From: JAJYSO01 sp964586655
GTDB lineage: Bacteria; Bacteroidota; Bacteroidia; Flavobacteriales; Flavobacteriaceae
Direction: 5' to 3'
Assembly: GCA_964586655.1 (NCBI GenBank)
Contig: CAZPGY010000012.1
Coordinates: forward strand, 1 to 64,000
Length of the DNA stretch: 64,000 nucleotides
Made by a program: the position numbers and the translations under genes
Notes under the pieces: generated by a model
Databases searched by the model: none
Told to the model about the DNA's origin: nothing
The model's input: only the letters and a program-made list of their open reading frames with translations
In this document: one piece after another, positions 1-9,063 of the stretch
Layout of the letters: the number at the start of each line of letters is the position of its first letter
How positions within the stretch are numbered: the stretch's first letter is position 1

Positions 1-226
1 GTCGGTAAGTTATTTTTGGTATCCCCAAAAAGAAAATCAAAATGAATTTAACCACAAACTGATGCGCCACATCCATGCCGATGGCCGAGTGTTTTTTAGC
101 TCTACGTTGATCCACTCTGATTTTGTCATTCGCATGGCCATTTTGTCTTTCCGCACCAAAAAAGCAACTATTGATAAAGCGCTGGAAATGATAGAAGATT
201 GTTTGGCAAAAACCAAAAAGACATAA
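1..226 (+). CDS. C-terminal end of a PLP-dependent (group II) decarboxylase, partial
   Basis: This reading frame is already open at the first base (first complete codon at position 2) and stops at 224-226, so only the last 74 residues are present. The fragment contains DGRVFFSSTLIH followed by FVIRMAILSFRTKKATID. It resembles the C-terminal small domain of pyridoxal-phosphate decarboxylases of the aromatic amino-acid/glutamate (DDC-like) group, where a 'G-x-hydrophobic-S/T-x-T' stretch is followed by 'hLRhAIxNxRT'. The lysine that binds PLP lies outside the window, so substrate cannot be judged. A related class V-type PLP enzyme is possible. Confidence 0.55.
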   Translation, partial: SVSYFWYPQKENQNEFNHKLMRHIHADGRVFFSSTLIHSDFVIRMAILSFRTKKATIDKALEMIEDCLAKTKKT

Positions 227-516
227 AAATTACAGCCGATTGCGGAACCGCCTTATCCATAGCACACAGAATTTCTTTTGAGTAATGGAAATTAAGAGGT
301 AAGTCCCATTCAATTATAGGGGATAAAAAAACCAAGTTTTTATCCGCGTAATTTCACCTCTTGCCGGCAGACACAGCCATAGCCAGAGTTATGATGTCCC
401 GCACGTGCGGAATTAACGCTGAAATTTGTAATATTAACAAGAAGATTCGTTTATTTTGGAATGTCATTTCCGTATAACTTACGCTATGATCAATAGAAAG
501 ATTCAAATTACCGCTT
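227..516. other. Intergenic region with hairpin and repeat fragments
   Basis: No coding potential is seen. A 9-bp perfect stem (GGATAAAAA at 321-329, TTTTTATCC at 337-345, 7-base loop) may end the decarboxylase transcript, although it is very AT-rich. A fragment at 368-395 (GGCAGACACAG then CATAGCC) matches the centre of the palindromic element at 19814-20022. TCATTTCCGTATAACT at 464-479 matches, with one mismatch, the inverted repeats near 38.0 and 39.8 kb. Confidence 0.4.
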
Positions 517-1158
517 ATGAAATATCATCTTATTCTACTTTTAGCTGTCGTATGTAGCTTGGGTTCCTGCGCTGTAAGTTCATCAAATTCTTCAGGTATA
601 AATCAGCATGAGGTATCGCATAAGGATAGCGTATTTCTAAAAATTACCGCCCATCAATCGCCGGTAATCATTCCGGGAAAAGCCATCGGACGGATTGAAA
701 TTGGTGCGTCCAGCGATAGCCTGCATCATTTAGGGCCGGCTACCGATGCTGGTGCGGCCACCTGTCACTATATTGGGATTTGGAAGTATGGTTCTCATCA
801 ACAGCATAAACTAACCGTAGTTTCGGCTTGCGATCCCGATGATGATATGCGACCGCATATTCAATGGTTGTACACGAATGATCCAACATTTAAAACGGCT
901 TCCGGCTTAGGGGTTGGCAGCACCATTGGCGAAATAAAAGCTGTTTTCCCGGGAATGCGTATCCCCATTACCTACCTAGCAGACGATGGAATGCTGATGT
1001 TGCTTCACAGCGTAAAGAAGCAGGGTATTGCTTTTGCGATGACTTCCGGAAAAAAGCAGATCTGTCGGGCTGTGATATTATTTTCCGAAAACGGTTCTGC
1101 CATCCCCTGGGCTACCTCTATTTTTCCGGAAATGAATTATACACAATACAGAAACTAA
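517..1158 (+). CDS. Predicted lipoprotein of unknown function
   Basis: A 213-residue protein with a lipoprotein-type signal peptide: a hydrophobic stretch (LILLLAVVCSLGSC) ends in a lipobox whose cysteine is near residue 18, so it should be exported and lipid-anchored. The mature part is soluble and I do not recognise the family. It has several cysteines (for example in TCHYIGIW and SACDPDDD) and a GLGVGSTIGEIKAVFPG stretch that looks like a small alpha/beta fold. It is transcribed toward the peroxiredoxin gene on the other strand, with 32 bp between stop codons, so it appears to be a single-gene unit. Function unknown. Confidence 0.75.
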   Translation: MKYHLILLLAVVCSLGSCAVSSSNSSGINQHEVSHKDSVFLKITAHQSPVIIPGKAIGRIEIGASSDSLHHLGPATDAGAATCHYIGIWKYGSHQQHKLTVVSACDPDDDMRPHIQWLYTNDPTFKTASGLGVGSTIGEIKAVFPGMRIPITYLADDGMLMLLHSVKKQGIAFAMTSGKKQICRAVILFSENGSAIPWATSIFPEMNYTQYRN

Positions 1159-1190
1159 CCGCATGGTTACCTTAGATAAAACAAGCTTTA

Positions 1191-1793
1191 CTATAAGCTC
1201 TTAACGATAACTAAAGATTTTTTGACGTGTTGCACCGGACTGATGTCATCCATTTTTGAGGAAAAAACGGCTACGATTTCTCGGTCGGCATTGATGACAA
1301 AAGTGGTACGGGGAATGAAGCCGTGTTTTACGACATCACCGCGAACATCGGTAATCGTCGATTGTGGATACCTAATTTCCAGACCATAGGAAGCTGCGAT
1401 TTTCCCTTTGGGGTCGGAAGCTACGGGGAATTTACCCGCACAATAATTGGGGTCGGCGGAAAAGTCGTTTAATCTTTTGATGTTATCGGCAGAAACTCCG
1501 ATGATTGAAGCTCCGGCAGCGGTAAATTTGTCTTTTAATTCGGCAAAGGTTTTGGCTTCCAAATCGCAACCTCGGGTGTAGGCGGCGGGATAAAAATAGA
1601 CCACCACGGGGCCTTTGGAGAGAGCCGCTTTCAAAGAGAACTGAAAAGCTTCACCGGCCAGGCTTGCTTGAGCTGAAAAAAGAGGAGCTTTCTCCCCTTT
1701 TTCAAGGACTTCCGATTGTGCGGAAGCATTTTGGGAAGGGAAAAATGAAAGACTGAATAGTAAAATTAAGGAAAGGGAATATCGCTTGAACAT
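1191..1793 (-). CDS. Exported peroxiredoxin (AhpC/TSA, PrxQ/BCP-like)
   Basis: A 200-residue thioredoxin-fold peroxidase expected to reduce hydroperoxides. Residues 1-25 form a signal peptide ending ASA, so it should act in the periplasm or be lipid-associated. The peroxidatic site is P-AAY-T-RG-C (P-x3-T-x2-C) near residues 69-76, preceded by VVVYFYP. The resolving cysteine usual in PrxQ, five residues after the peroxidatic cysteine, is replaced by lysine (CDLEAK). The only other cysteine in the mature domain is in PNYCAGKF. It may therefore work as a 1-Cys or atypical 2-Cys enzyme. TACATTTG at 1819-1826 is a good -7 motif on this strand. Confidence 0.85.
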   Translation of the reverse strand: MFKRYSLSLILLFSLSFFPSQNASAQSEVLEKGEKAPLFSAQASLAGEAFQFSLKAALSKGPVVVYFYPAAYTRGCDLEAKTFAELKDKFTAAGASIIGVSADNIKRLNDFSADPNYCAGKFPVASDPKGKIAASYGLEIRYPQSTITDVRGDVVKHGFIPRTTFVINADREIVAVFSSKMDDISPVQHVKKSLVIVKSL

Positions 1794-1818
1794 GATGTTT
1801 AAGTTTATGAATCTCTTT

Positions 1819-1826
1819 CAAATGTA
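1819..1826 (-). promoter_or_regulatory. -7 promoter element of the peroxiredoxin gene
   Basis: TACATTTG on the minus strand fits the Bacteroidota TAnnTTTG consensus and lies 26 bases upstream of the ATG at 1793. No clear TTG -33 element is seen. Confidence 0.45.
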
Positions 1827-1970
1827 CAATTTGTTTAAAAGATAGGGAGTGAGATTAATGTAGTTTTAACGGATATAAAAATGACCACTTTGTTATTCCC
1901 ACGTGCTCCCTCCTATTTTACGGATTTTGTATAGTTTTCAAAACGATTGCTGAGCACAAGAAAGACCGAT

Positions 1971-2489
1971 TTATATTCCAATACTAATTCCGGCAATCGG
2001 TCGCAAACCATTTGCAAAGATGCTGTTGCTTTCATCGTAGAGCACGTTATACATCAAACCGGCATAAAAATGAATGGGTCCCCTACCACTTCGATAGCCA
2101 GCGCCCAACCAAAGTGCATTTTCATCAAATGTATAGCTTTGGTTATTGTCATATTTCCGATTGCCGGTAAAATAAGCATAATGTGCCCGTAAAAATAAGT
2201 TGTTAATCGGATAGAAATTGAGATAGGGGCCGGCGCTGAATAAATTTTGTTTAGCGTGCTCCCACTTAGAATATTGGTATCCCACATTGAGACCTCCTTC
2301 GAGATAGGAGTTAAAAGCATAGCCGATTGAAGGGGCTATCGAAACACCAAAATAACCATTATTTCCTAAGTTCAATCCAATATTTCCGCCTACCCGCCAC
2401 CGACTGGCGTTTTGTGCCGTAGACAATTCAAATTGTGCCATCGCACTGGTAGAATAAACAATACACAGGATCAGAAATAGTTTTTTCAT
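1971..2489 (-). CDS. Outer-membrane beta-barrel-like protein
   Basis: A 172-residue exported protein. The ATG at 2489 is chosen because it gives a clean signal peptide (MKKLFLILCIVYSTSAMAQ). A longer in-frame extension to 2552 overlaps aspS and adds residues ahead of the signal peptide. The mature part alternates short aromatic/glycine strands (WRVGGNIGLNLG, AGPYLNFYPINNLFLRAHYAYF, LWLGAGYRSG, HFYAGLMYNVLY) and ends in a hydrophobic strand, the pattern of a small outer-membrane barrel of about eight strands. The specific family is not recognised. It follows aspS in the same direction with about 40 bp between them and could be co-transcribed. Confidence 0.7.
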   Translation of the reverse strand: MKKLFLILCIVYSTSAMAQFELSTAQNASRWRVGGNIGLNLGNNGYFGVSIAPSIGYAFNSYLEGGLNVGYQYSKWEHAKQNLFSAGPYLNFYPINNLFLRAHYAYFTGNRKYDNNQSYTFDENALWLGAGYRSGRGPIHFYAGLMYNVLYDESNSIFANGLRPIAGISIGI

Positions 2490-2532
2490 AAGGCCTTCTT
2501 TTAAATCGTTATGAAAAATACAAAAATTATTC

Positions 2533-4302
2533 TTAATCCGGTGAATTATCACTTAATTCTGTGAGTTGTAAGCTGAGTTCTTTGAGCTGAGCCTCACTAA
2601 TATGAGCCGGAGCATCAATCATTACATCGCGTCCGGCGTTGTTTTTGGGAAAAGCAATAAAGTCTCTAATGGTTTCTTTTCCGGCCAATATAGCCACCAA
2701 ACGATCCAGTCCATAAGCAATTCCGGCATGTGGCGGAGCGCCATATTCAAAGGCTTTTAGCAGAAATCCAAATTGTGCCTGGGCTTCTTCTTTGGAAAAT
2801 CCGAGCGCCTTGAACATTTTGTTTTGCAATGCCCGATTGTGAATCCGAATTGACCCGCCTCCAATCTCATTGCCATTGAGCACCAGGTCATAGGCATTGG
2901 CTTTGGCTTTTTCGGGAGCGGTAGTTAAAAGTCCTTCATCTTCGGGTTTTGGTGCAGTAAACGGATGATGCATAGCGTGATAGGATTGGGTGTCTTCATC
3001 CCATTCCAGCAACGGAAAATCGGTGACCCATAAGGGCGCAAATTCATTAGGGTTTCGCAGTTCAAGTCGTTCAGCCATTTCCATACGAAGGGCACTGAGC
3101 TGGGTTCGCGTTTCATCGGCCGGTCCGGAAAGCACACATATTAAATCCCCGGGTTGGGCACCGGTAATTTTGGCCCATTCTTTAAAGTCTTCGGCCTCAT
3201 AAAACTTATCTACGGATGATTTAAAGCTTCCGTCTTCATTATATTTTACATACACCAAGCCTTTGGCACCAACCTGTGGGCGTTTGACCCATTTGGTTAA
3301 CTTATCCAGTTTTTTGCGACTGTAATTTGCAGCTCCAGGAACGGCAATCCCTACTACGAGTTCGGCTTGATTAAAAACTTTAAAGTCTTTGTGTTGTGCA
3401 ACTTCGTTTAATTCGCCAAACTCCATTCCAAAACGAATATCGGGCTTATCGTTTCCAAAACGCTTAATGGCTTCATCATAAGTAATTCGCGGAAATTTTT
3501 CAATTTTTGTATCGGTCAGTTTTTCGAGAAGATGTTTGGTCAGTCCTTCAAAAGTCTGCAAGACTTCTTCTTGATCGACAAACGCCATTTCACAGTCAAT
3601 TTGGGTAAATTCAGGCTGACGATCGGCACGTAAATCCTCATCGCGAAAACACTTGACAATTTGGAAGTACTTATCCAATCCTCCAATCATCAAAAGCTGC
3701 TTAAAGGTTTGCGGCGATTGGGGTAAGGCATAAAATTGCCCGCTATTCATCCGACTGGGAACCACAAAATCTCGGGCTCCTTCGGGAGTAGATTTTATCA
3801 GATAAGGCGTTTCTACTTCAAGAAAACCTTGTTGTGATAAATAATTGCGTACGGCCATGCTTACTTTATGACGAAAAATAAGGTTTTCTTTAACCGGATT
3901 GCGTCTCAAGTCAAGGTAGCGGTATTTCATGCGCAGTTCGTCTCCCCCATCGGTTTCGTTTTCAATGGTGAAAGGAGGAAGCTCAGACGAGTTTAAGATT
4001 TCAAAATCAGTCACGAGCACTTCTATGTCTCCGGTAGGGATATTGGGATTTTTGGATTCGCGCTCAATAACTTTTCCCTCAACTTTAATCACATATTCAC
4101 GACCAAGAGATTTGGCTTTCTCCATCACAGTTTCGGCGGTTCGGTTTTCATCAAAGATTAGTTGAGTAATTCCGTAGCGATCCCTGAGATCTACCCAAAT
4201 CATAAAACCTTTATCCCTAATTTTTTGAACCCAGCCCGAAAGGGTAACCGAGGTTCCTACGTGTGTTGCTCGTAATTCTCCGTTTGAATGTGATCTATAC
4301 AT
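2533..4302 (-). CDS. aspS: Aspartyl-tRNA synthetase
   Basis: A 589-residue class II aminoacyl-tRNA synthetase of normal bacterial length that charges tRNA-Asp in the cytoplasm. An N-terminal OB-fold anticodon-binding domain (about residues 1-105, with VTLSGWVQKIRD) is followed by the catalytic core: LPQSPQTFKQLLM, class II motif 2 (FRDEDLRADRQPEFTQID) and motif 3 near the end (GIAYGLDRLVAIL). The bacterial-type GAD insertion (about residues 290-420) lies between motifs 2 and 3. Whether it is discriminating (Asp only) or also charges tRNA-Asn cannot be settled here. The ATG at 4302 gives the expected N-terminus (MYRSHSNGELR), and TAATTTTG at 4331-4338 is a suitable -7 element. Confidence 0.97.
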   Translation of the reverse strand: MYRSHSNGELRATHVGTSVTLSGWVQKIRDKGFMIWVDLRDRYGITQLIFDENRTAETVMEKAKSLGREYVIKVEGKVIERESKNPNIPTGDIEVLVTDFEILNSSELPPFTIENETDGGDELRMKYRYLDLRRNPVKENLIFRHKVSMAVRNYLSQQGFLEVETPYLIKSTPEGARDFVVPSRMNSGQFYALPQSPQTFKQLLMIGGLDKYFQIVKCFRDEDLRADRQPEFTQIDCEMAFVDQEEVLQTFEGLTKHLLEKLTDTKIEKFPRITYDEAIKRFGNDKPDIRFGMEFGELNEVAQHKDFKVFNQAELVVGIAVPGAANYSRKKLDKLTKWVKRPQVGAKGLVYVKYNEDGSFKSSVDKFYEAEDFKEWAKITGAQPGDLICVLSGPADETRTQLSALRMEMAERLELRNPNEFAPLWVTDFPLLEWDEDTQSYHAMHHPFTAPKPEDEGLLTTAPEKAKANAYDLVLNGNEIGGGSIRIHNRALQNKMFKALGFSKEEAQAQFGFLLKAFEYGAPPHAGIAYGLDRLVAILAGKETIRDFIAFPKNNAGRDVMIDAPAHISEAQLKELSLQLTELSDNSPD

Positions 4303-4330
4303 GGTTTTTATTAGCTTAGAAACAATCCTG

Positions 4331-4338
4331 CAAAATTA
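4331..4338 (-). promoter_or_regulatory. -7 promoter element of aspS
   Basis: TAATTTTG on the minus strand fits TAnnTTTG and would give a leader of roughly 25 nt before the aspS ATG. No TTG is found at the usual spacing, so confidence is moderate. Confidence 0.45.
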
Positions 4339-4365
4339 AGCATATTCTTTAGCCTTTCCATAGAT

Positions 4366-5283
4366 TTAATCTTCCATTTTTAGCGACCGGTTTTTATTAT
4401 CTTCCGGCTCAATATGAATGGTGATGTGTGATATTTCGGGCAGCGTTTCCTGTATATTATCTTGAAGCCTATGTGCCAAAAAATGCCCCTTCTCTACTGA
4501 TATTTCTCCGTTTACAATGGCGTGAAGCTCTACAAAATAATTCATTCCCGCTTTGCGGATAAAGCATTTTTCAGTTCCCGATATTCCTTGAACATTTGCC
4601 GCAATTTTCCTGATTTCTTCAACCAAATCATCATAGGCATATTCATCCATAATTTCACCGAGTGCCGGTCTAAAGATGAGGTAACAATTATATAAAATAA
4701 AACCTGAAGCCAATAGAGCGGCCCAATCGTCGGCGGTTTCATAACCCTCGCCAAAAATTAAGGCGATGGCGATTCCTATAAAGGCAGTTGCCGAGGTGAT
4801 TGCGTCACTTCTATGGTGCCAAGCATCTGCTTTTAGAGAAGAGCTACCGGATTGTTTACTTTTATTCGCCACATATCTATAAGAGCCTTCTTTCCATACA
4901 ATGATTACCCCCAAAACAATCAGTGTCCAGGCTTCCGGAACTTCATGGGGAGTTTGTATATTAACGATGCTTTGATAAGCAATTATTGTAGCAGAGGCCA
5001 CGAGAAATGCAACCACCAAAAAAGTAATTAAAGGCTCTATCATAGTATGCCCATAGGGATGGTTTTTATCAGGAGGCTTCTGGGCATATCTCAATCCCAG
5101 TAAAACAAAAAACGACGAAAAGATATCTGTTGTAGATTCGATACCATCGGCAATCAAAGCATAAGAGTTCCCCAATATTCCCGAAATCAACTTTATGCCA
5201 GCCAACAAAAAGTTACCAATGATACTAAAATAAATGGCTTTGATTGCCGACTTCTCTCGTGTTTCTGTCATAAGCTCACTCAT
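4366..5283 (-). CDS. Cation diffusion facilitator (CDF) metal transporter
   Basis: A 305-residue inner-membrane proton/metal antiporter that should export divalent cations (Zn, Fe, Mn or Co). It has about six membrane segments. The two metal-site helices are visible: LIADGIESTTDIFSS in the second and DAWHHRSDAITS (H-x3-D) in the fifth. A cytoplasmic C-terminal domain follows from about residue 210 (GMNYFVELHAIVNG, ISHITIHIEPED), typical of CDF proteins that dimerise on metal binding. Metal specificity cannot be assigned. It lies downstream of the M16 peptidase pair, separated by 219 bp, so it probably has its own promoter. Confidence 0.92.
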   Translation of the reverse strand: MSELMTETREKSAIKAIYFSIIGNFLLAGIKLISGILGNSYALIADGIESTTDIFSSFFVLLGLRYAQKPPDKNHPYGHTMIEPLITFLVVAFLVASATIIAYQSIVNIQTPHEVPEAWTLIVLGVIIVWKEGSYRYVANKSKQSGSSSLKADAWHHRSDAITSATAFIGIAIALIFGEGYETADDWAALLASGFILYNCYLIFRPALGEIMDEYAYDDLVEEIRKIAANVQGISGTEKCFIRKAGMNYFVELHAIVNGEISVEKGHFLAHRLQDNIQETLPEISHITIHIEPEDNKNRSLKMED

Positions 5284-5502
5284 TTAATAACTTTAAAAAC
5301 AAGACGAAGGATTGTAGGCTACTTATATTCTATTGATAGCCCAATAATTACACCCGGGCATAAACATTGACTATACCTGCACCTGCATCTACCAAAACAG
5401 ATTTATGCAAGGAGAAACCACGCCCCTTCTATTTGACCTCTAAACTAATGAAAAATAAAGTAAGTTAACAGGGAAATATTCCTTTACAAAAAGCAAACTT
5501 GT

Positions 5503-7554
5503 TTACTGAAAATCTGTATCAGAAACATTTTTATTAATCTTAATTTTATCTACTTTAAACCTGATAGCGCGTGGCCCCACGGAACGTACGATTACAAAGG
5601 GAAACCGAACTCCGTTTACCGTTTTGTAGTCACTGTATTTTGCAGTAGTTGTCCCCAATTTAGAACGGGTTACTGTTTGCAGTTTTAGTCCGCTATCTAC
5701 ACTATAAAACGCTGTCTTTTTACCAAGCTTTACCACATATGCTTCTTCCCCATCTACTTTTTGAATTCCCGTTACACGGGCATTATCAGGCAGGCTGAGT
5801 TCGTCAAAAAGCTTTTTATTGTGCTTTGCCGCCTTGTTTTGCTGATCGGTAAAAACCTGTTTCTGCCCCTGTATTTTCACATAGCCGGTTTGTCCGTTAA
5901 AAACGCTCTCGCGGATGACGGTGCCTTGTAATGAAACCTTAGACATGGTTTTTCCCGTTTTGGTGCGTTTTACAATCAAATTGATAGAATGTCCGGACAT
6001 CTGCCCTGAGGCTTCCATATAAATTGTACGGATAGTCTGAAGGGTGTCGCGTCCCCCAATGGCACGGAGATAGCGGTCAAAAATAGATGCTGCAGTCACA
6101 CTATCGGGGACGCTCTTTACAAACACCGGGGTATCAATTTGTTCCGCCTTTTTGGTAAAATATTTTACCGGTATAGCTTTGCCGTTATAACTCAAATTTT
6201 CAAGCGATGCAGCCACTTCTCCTCCATTTCCGGCAATCACAATACGAGCGTGACCGGGCTTAAAGTATTTTTTTGCCGCCTGCAACACTTCTTCCACACT
6301 TACAGCATTTATACTCTTGAGGTAATTGCGATAAAAATCTTTTGGCAAATTATCTTTTTGAATATTTAAAGCATAGCGCGCAATAGTAGCCGGATCTTCA
6401 AGAGATCGCACAAAACTTCCGGTGTATTTGGCTTTGGCCAGTTGCAATTCCTGAAAACTTACTTTTTCTTTGGTCATACGCCATATTTCATTGAGAAAAG
6501 CAACAACAGCACCGTCAGTAACCTCATTGCGCACACTGGCGGTTGCCCTGAAATCTGACACATATTTGTCGCTTTCTATAGCTGAGTAGGCGCCATAAGT
6601 ATATCCTTTATCCTCTCGAAGCGACGCATAAAGCCTACCTCCAGCACCTCCTCCAAGAATTTGATTGGCCATTAAAGCCGCAAAATAATCCGAATTCGTC
6701 TTTTTAAGGTGAATGGGATTGGTCACAGCAATTTCACTCTGTACTGCATTGGGCATATTGACAAAGTTTACCTGTGTATATTGTACGTTGTATACCTCAG
6801 GCAAGGGAGAAGACGGCGGGGTGCCCGAATTCCACGTATCAAAATATTTCTCAACCAGCTGTTTAACCGTATCCAATTGAATATCTCCTACTACCACCAA
6901 GTAGGCATTTTGTGCAGTGATGAAGTTGTGGTAATAGGATTTGACATCCGACAAGTTAACGTTATTGACAGAGGCCTCTGTCGGAAATTCGCCATAAGGG
7001 TGGTGCTTCCCATAAACCAAAGCATTTGTAACGCGCGCGGCAATAGCAGAAGTGCTGTTTTGCACAGATTTAATGCTTGCTATCAAACGTTTTTTCTGTG
7101 TCTCAAATTCTTGGGCCGTAAACTTAGGATACAAAAGCCCTTTGGCCATCAATTTGAAAACTTCCGGAAAAAACTTACGCAAAGAAGCCGCAGAAGCACC
7201 CTGTGCTCCATAAGAAACATCGGCTCCCAAAAAATCAATGCGTTCATTAAATTCGTCCTTCCCAATCTTCTGAGTTCCTTTTCCCATCATTGCGCTATAA
7301 ATCGCTTTGACTCCGGTTTTTGAACCTTGCGCATATGGTTTATTATCTATAATCAAACTCGCTTGTACACGAGGCAGCGCATGGTGCTCCACCACAATAA
7401 CCTTTAATCCGTTATCGAGTTGAAAAGTAGCCGGATTCCCCAAATTAATTTCGGGTGGAGGGCCGGATTTGGGCATTTGTGAACGATCTACCTGCGCCTG
7501 CAGGGTAGTAATCGACAAACACAGTAACAACAGGGGTATCAACTTGAATTTCAT
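5503..7554 (-). CDS. Inactive-type M16 peptidase fused to a C-terminal LolA-like domain
   Basis: A 683-residue exported protein (signal peptide MKFKLIPLLLLCLSITTLQA). The ATG at 7554 is preferred over a TTG six bases upstream. Residues about 35-460 are two M16 (insulinase/mitochondrial processing peptidase) halves. The zinc motif HxxEH is absent where it should be (KAIYSAMMGKGTQ), while the substrate-side R/Y motif of the second half is kept (GGRLYASLREDKGYTYG). About 200 C-terminal residues (from SIFDRYLRAIGG) are beta-rich and resemble the LolA/outer-membrane lipoprotein-sorting fold. The active partner ends at 7561, so the pair is one operon and probably forms a heterodimer, as known for paired M16 subunits. 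Confidence 0.85.
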   Translation of the reverse strand: MKFKLIPLLLLCLSITTLQAQVDRSQMPKSGPPPEINLGNPATFQLDNGLKVIVVEHHALPRVQASLIIDNKPYAQGSKTGVKAIYSAMMGKGTQKIGKDEFNERIDFLGADVSYGAQGASAASLRKFFPEVFKLMAKGLLYPKFTAQEFETQKKRLIASIKSVQNSTSAIAARVTNALVYGKHHPYGEFPTEASVNNVNLSDVKSYYHNFITAQNAYLVVVGDIQLDTVKQLVEKYFDTWNSGTPPSSPLPEVYNVQYTQVNFVNMPNAVQSEIAVTNPIHLKKTNSDYFAALMANQILGGGAGGRLYASLREDKGYTYGAYSAIESDKYVSDFRATASVRNEVTDGAVVAFLNEIWRMTKEKVSFQELQLAKAKYTGSFVRSLEDPATIARYALNIQKDNLPKDFYRNYLKSINAVSVEEVLQAAKKYFKPGHARIVIAGNGGEVAASLENLSYNGKAIPVKYFTKKAEQIDTPVFVKSVPDSVTAASIFDRYLRAIGGRDTLQTIRTIYMEASGQMSGHSINLIVKRTKTGKTMSKVSLQGTVIRESVFNGQTGYVKIQGQKQVFTDQQNKAAKHNKKLFDELSLPDNARVTGIQKVDGEEAYVVKLGKKTAFYSVDSGLKLQTVTRSKLGTTTAKYSDYKTVNGVRFPFVIVRSVGPRAIRFKVDKIKINKNVSDTDFQ

Positions 7555-7560
7555 AGTCAA

Positions 7561-8898
7561 TTATTTTTCGCTTTTTTCTCCCGTTTCCGGTAAATAATCC
7601 AGGTTCAGGCGTTGGTTTTTATTGAGATATTTATTGGCAACCGCTTTAATTTCCTCTCTTGTCACGCTTTTATAAATATCAATTCGCTTATTGATCAAAT
7701 TGGTTTTTCCTTCATAAAGGGTGTAAAAAGTTGCCAAAGAAGAAGCAATTCCGCGCTGAGTATCCAAAGAGTTGACGTACTCATCTTCCATGATGTTTTG
7801 CAATTTCTGATATTCTTTTTCCGTAATCAGTTCTGTTTTTAATTTATGAATTTGCTGTTCCATGGCTTTAGCCAAAGTATCCAAGGGCGTTCCCCCCATA
7901 GGCAGGGCGGCAATAATATAGGTTCCATAGTCCTCATAAGTTCTGTTGAAAGCAATCACCTGCAAGGCTAAATGAGTATTATCTACAAGAGCCTGATGCA
8001 TTCTTGAGCTCTTTCCGCCAGTCAACAAGGTCGTGATCATGTTTAGCACATAGGTATCGCGATCACTCATGCCCGGGGTGCGATAAGCAAACACTTTGGC
8101 CGGAATCGCAATATTGGCATCATATTCGACAGCCTGTATTTCATGGGTAATAGGCGCTTCCTTAACATGAACACGAGGCACCGGTTTCCCTTTAGGAATC
8201 TCGGCATAATAAGCTTTTATCCATTTTTTGGCCTGCATCTTATCAATATCACCTGAAACTACTAAACAAGCATTATTGGGTACGTAATACTTCTTAAAAA
8301 AAGCCTTAAACTCATCCAATTGAGCAGCGTTAATATCTTTCATACTTCCTATGGTAGTAGATTGATAGGGATGTTTTTTGAATAAATAAGGATTAATTCC
8401 TCCGCCATAGATGAGTTTTCCATATGGCGCATTATTGATTCGCATACGCTTTTCCTCTTTAACCACTTCCTGCTGTGTCTGCACCCCTTCTTCTTTAATA
8501 ACCGGATGCAACATGCGCTCAGCCTCCATCCACAAAGCCAATTTCAACTGGTTAGAAGGAAAGCTTTCATAATAATAAGTGCGATCTTGGGTGGTATTGG
8601 CATTGCTATATCCACCGTGTGCAGACACAATTTTATCCCATTGTCCTTTTTTAATATATTTTGTCCCTTCAAAGAGAAGATGTTCAAAAAAATGAGCAAA
8701 TCCGGAACGATTTTCAGCTTCATCTTTGGCCCCCACATGATACATAACGCCCACCGTAACTACCGGAGCACTATGATCCTGATGCAGGATTACATGCAGG
8801 CCGTTATTCAAACTATACTCCTTAAAATCAACCTCTTGGGCAATCCCTTGAAAGACCCATAAAAAAGCACAAAGGAGCAGGCTCATTCTTCTTACCAT
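7561..8898 (-). CDS. Active M16 zinc peptidase
   Basis: A 445-residue exported zinc protease of the M16 family. A signal peptide covers about residues 1-21; the ATG at 8898 or the in-frame ATG four codons later would both work. The inverted zinc motif HxxEH is H69-F-F-E72-H73 in GFAHFFEHLLFEGT, with the distal glutamate expected in the QTQQEVVKEEKRM stretch some 75 residues later. The second half includes FKKYYVPNNACLVVSGD and the C-terminal M16 domain. It is the first gene of a two-gene operon with the inactive M16-LolA fusion. Likely role is peptide degradation in the periplasm. Confidence 0.92.
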   Translation of the reverse strand: MVRRMSLLLCAFLWVFQGIAQEVDFKEYSLNNGLHVILHQDHSAPVVTVGVMYHVGAKDEAENRSGFAHFFEHLLFEGTKYIKKGQWDKIVSAHGGYSNANTTQDRTYYYESFPSNQLKLALWMEAERMLHPVIKEEGVQTQQEVVKEEKRMRINNAPYGKLIYGGGINPYLFKKHPYQSTTIGSMKDINAAQLDEFKAFFKKYYVPNNACLVVSGDIDKMQAKKWIKAYYAEIPKGKPVPRVHVKEAPITHEIQAVEYDANIAIPAKVFAYRTPGMSDRDTYVLNMITTLLTGGKSSRMHQALVDNTHLALQVIAFNRTYEDYGTYIIAALPMGGTPLDTLAKAMEQQIHKLKTELITEKEYQKLQNIMEDEYVNSLDTQRGIASSLATFYTLYEGKTNLINKRIDIYKSVTREEIKAVANKYLNKNQRLNLDYLPETGEKSEK

Positions 8899-8934
8899 AT
8901 TGTTTATTTATAAGGGTTACTTCTTAAGTAACGG

Positions 8935-8942
8935 CAAAATTA
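8935..8942 (-). promoter_or_regulatory. -7 promoter element of the M16 operon
   Basis: TAATTTTG on the minus strand, 37 bases upstream of the M16 ATG. It matches TAnnTTTG but has no clear TTG partner. Confidence 0.4.
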
Positions 8943-9063
8943 AAGCTTTGTTACAGAACAGAGCGCATTTTAACAATAAAGAACAGCACAGCAAAAAAAT
9001 GGCGTTTTCTCCTCATTTTCCATTAATTTTTTGTAACTTTAAAGGTCTAAAGCCTACAAAACC

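Noticed and set aside
6709..7323. Plus-strand frame of 204 codons inside the M16 fusion
   Set aside because: It is antisense to a coherent peptidase frame, with no recognisable motif.
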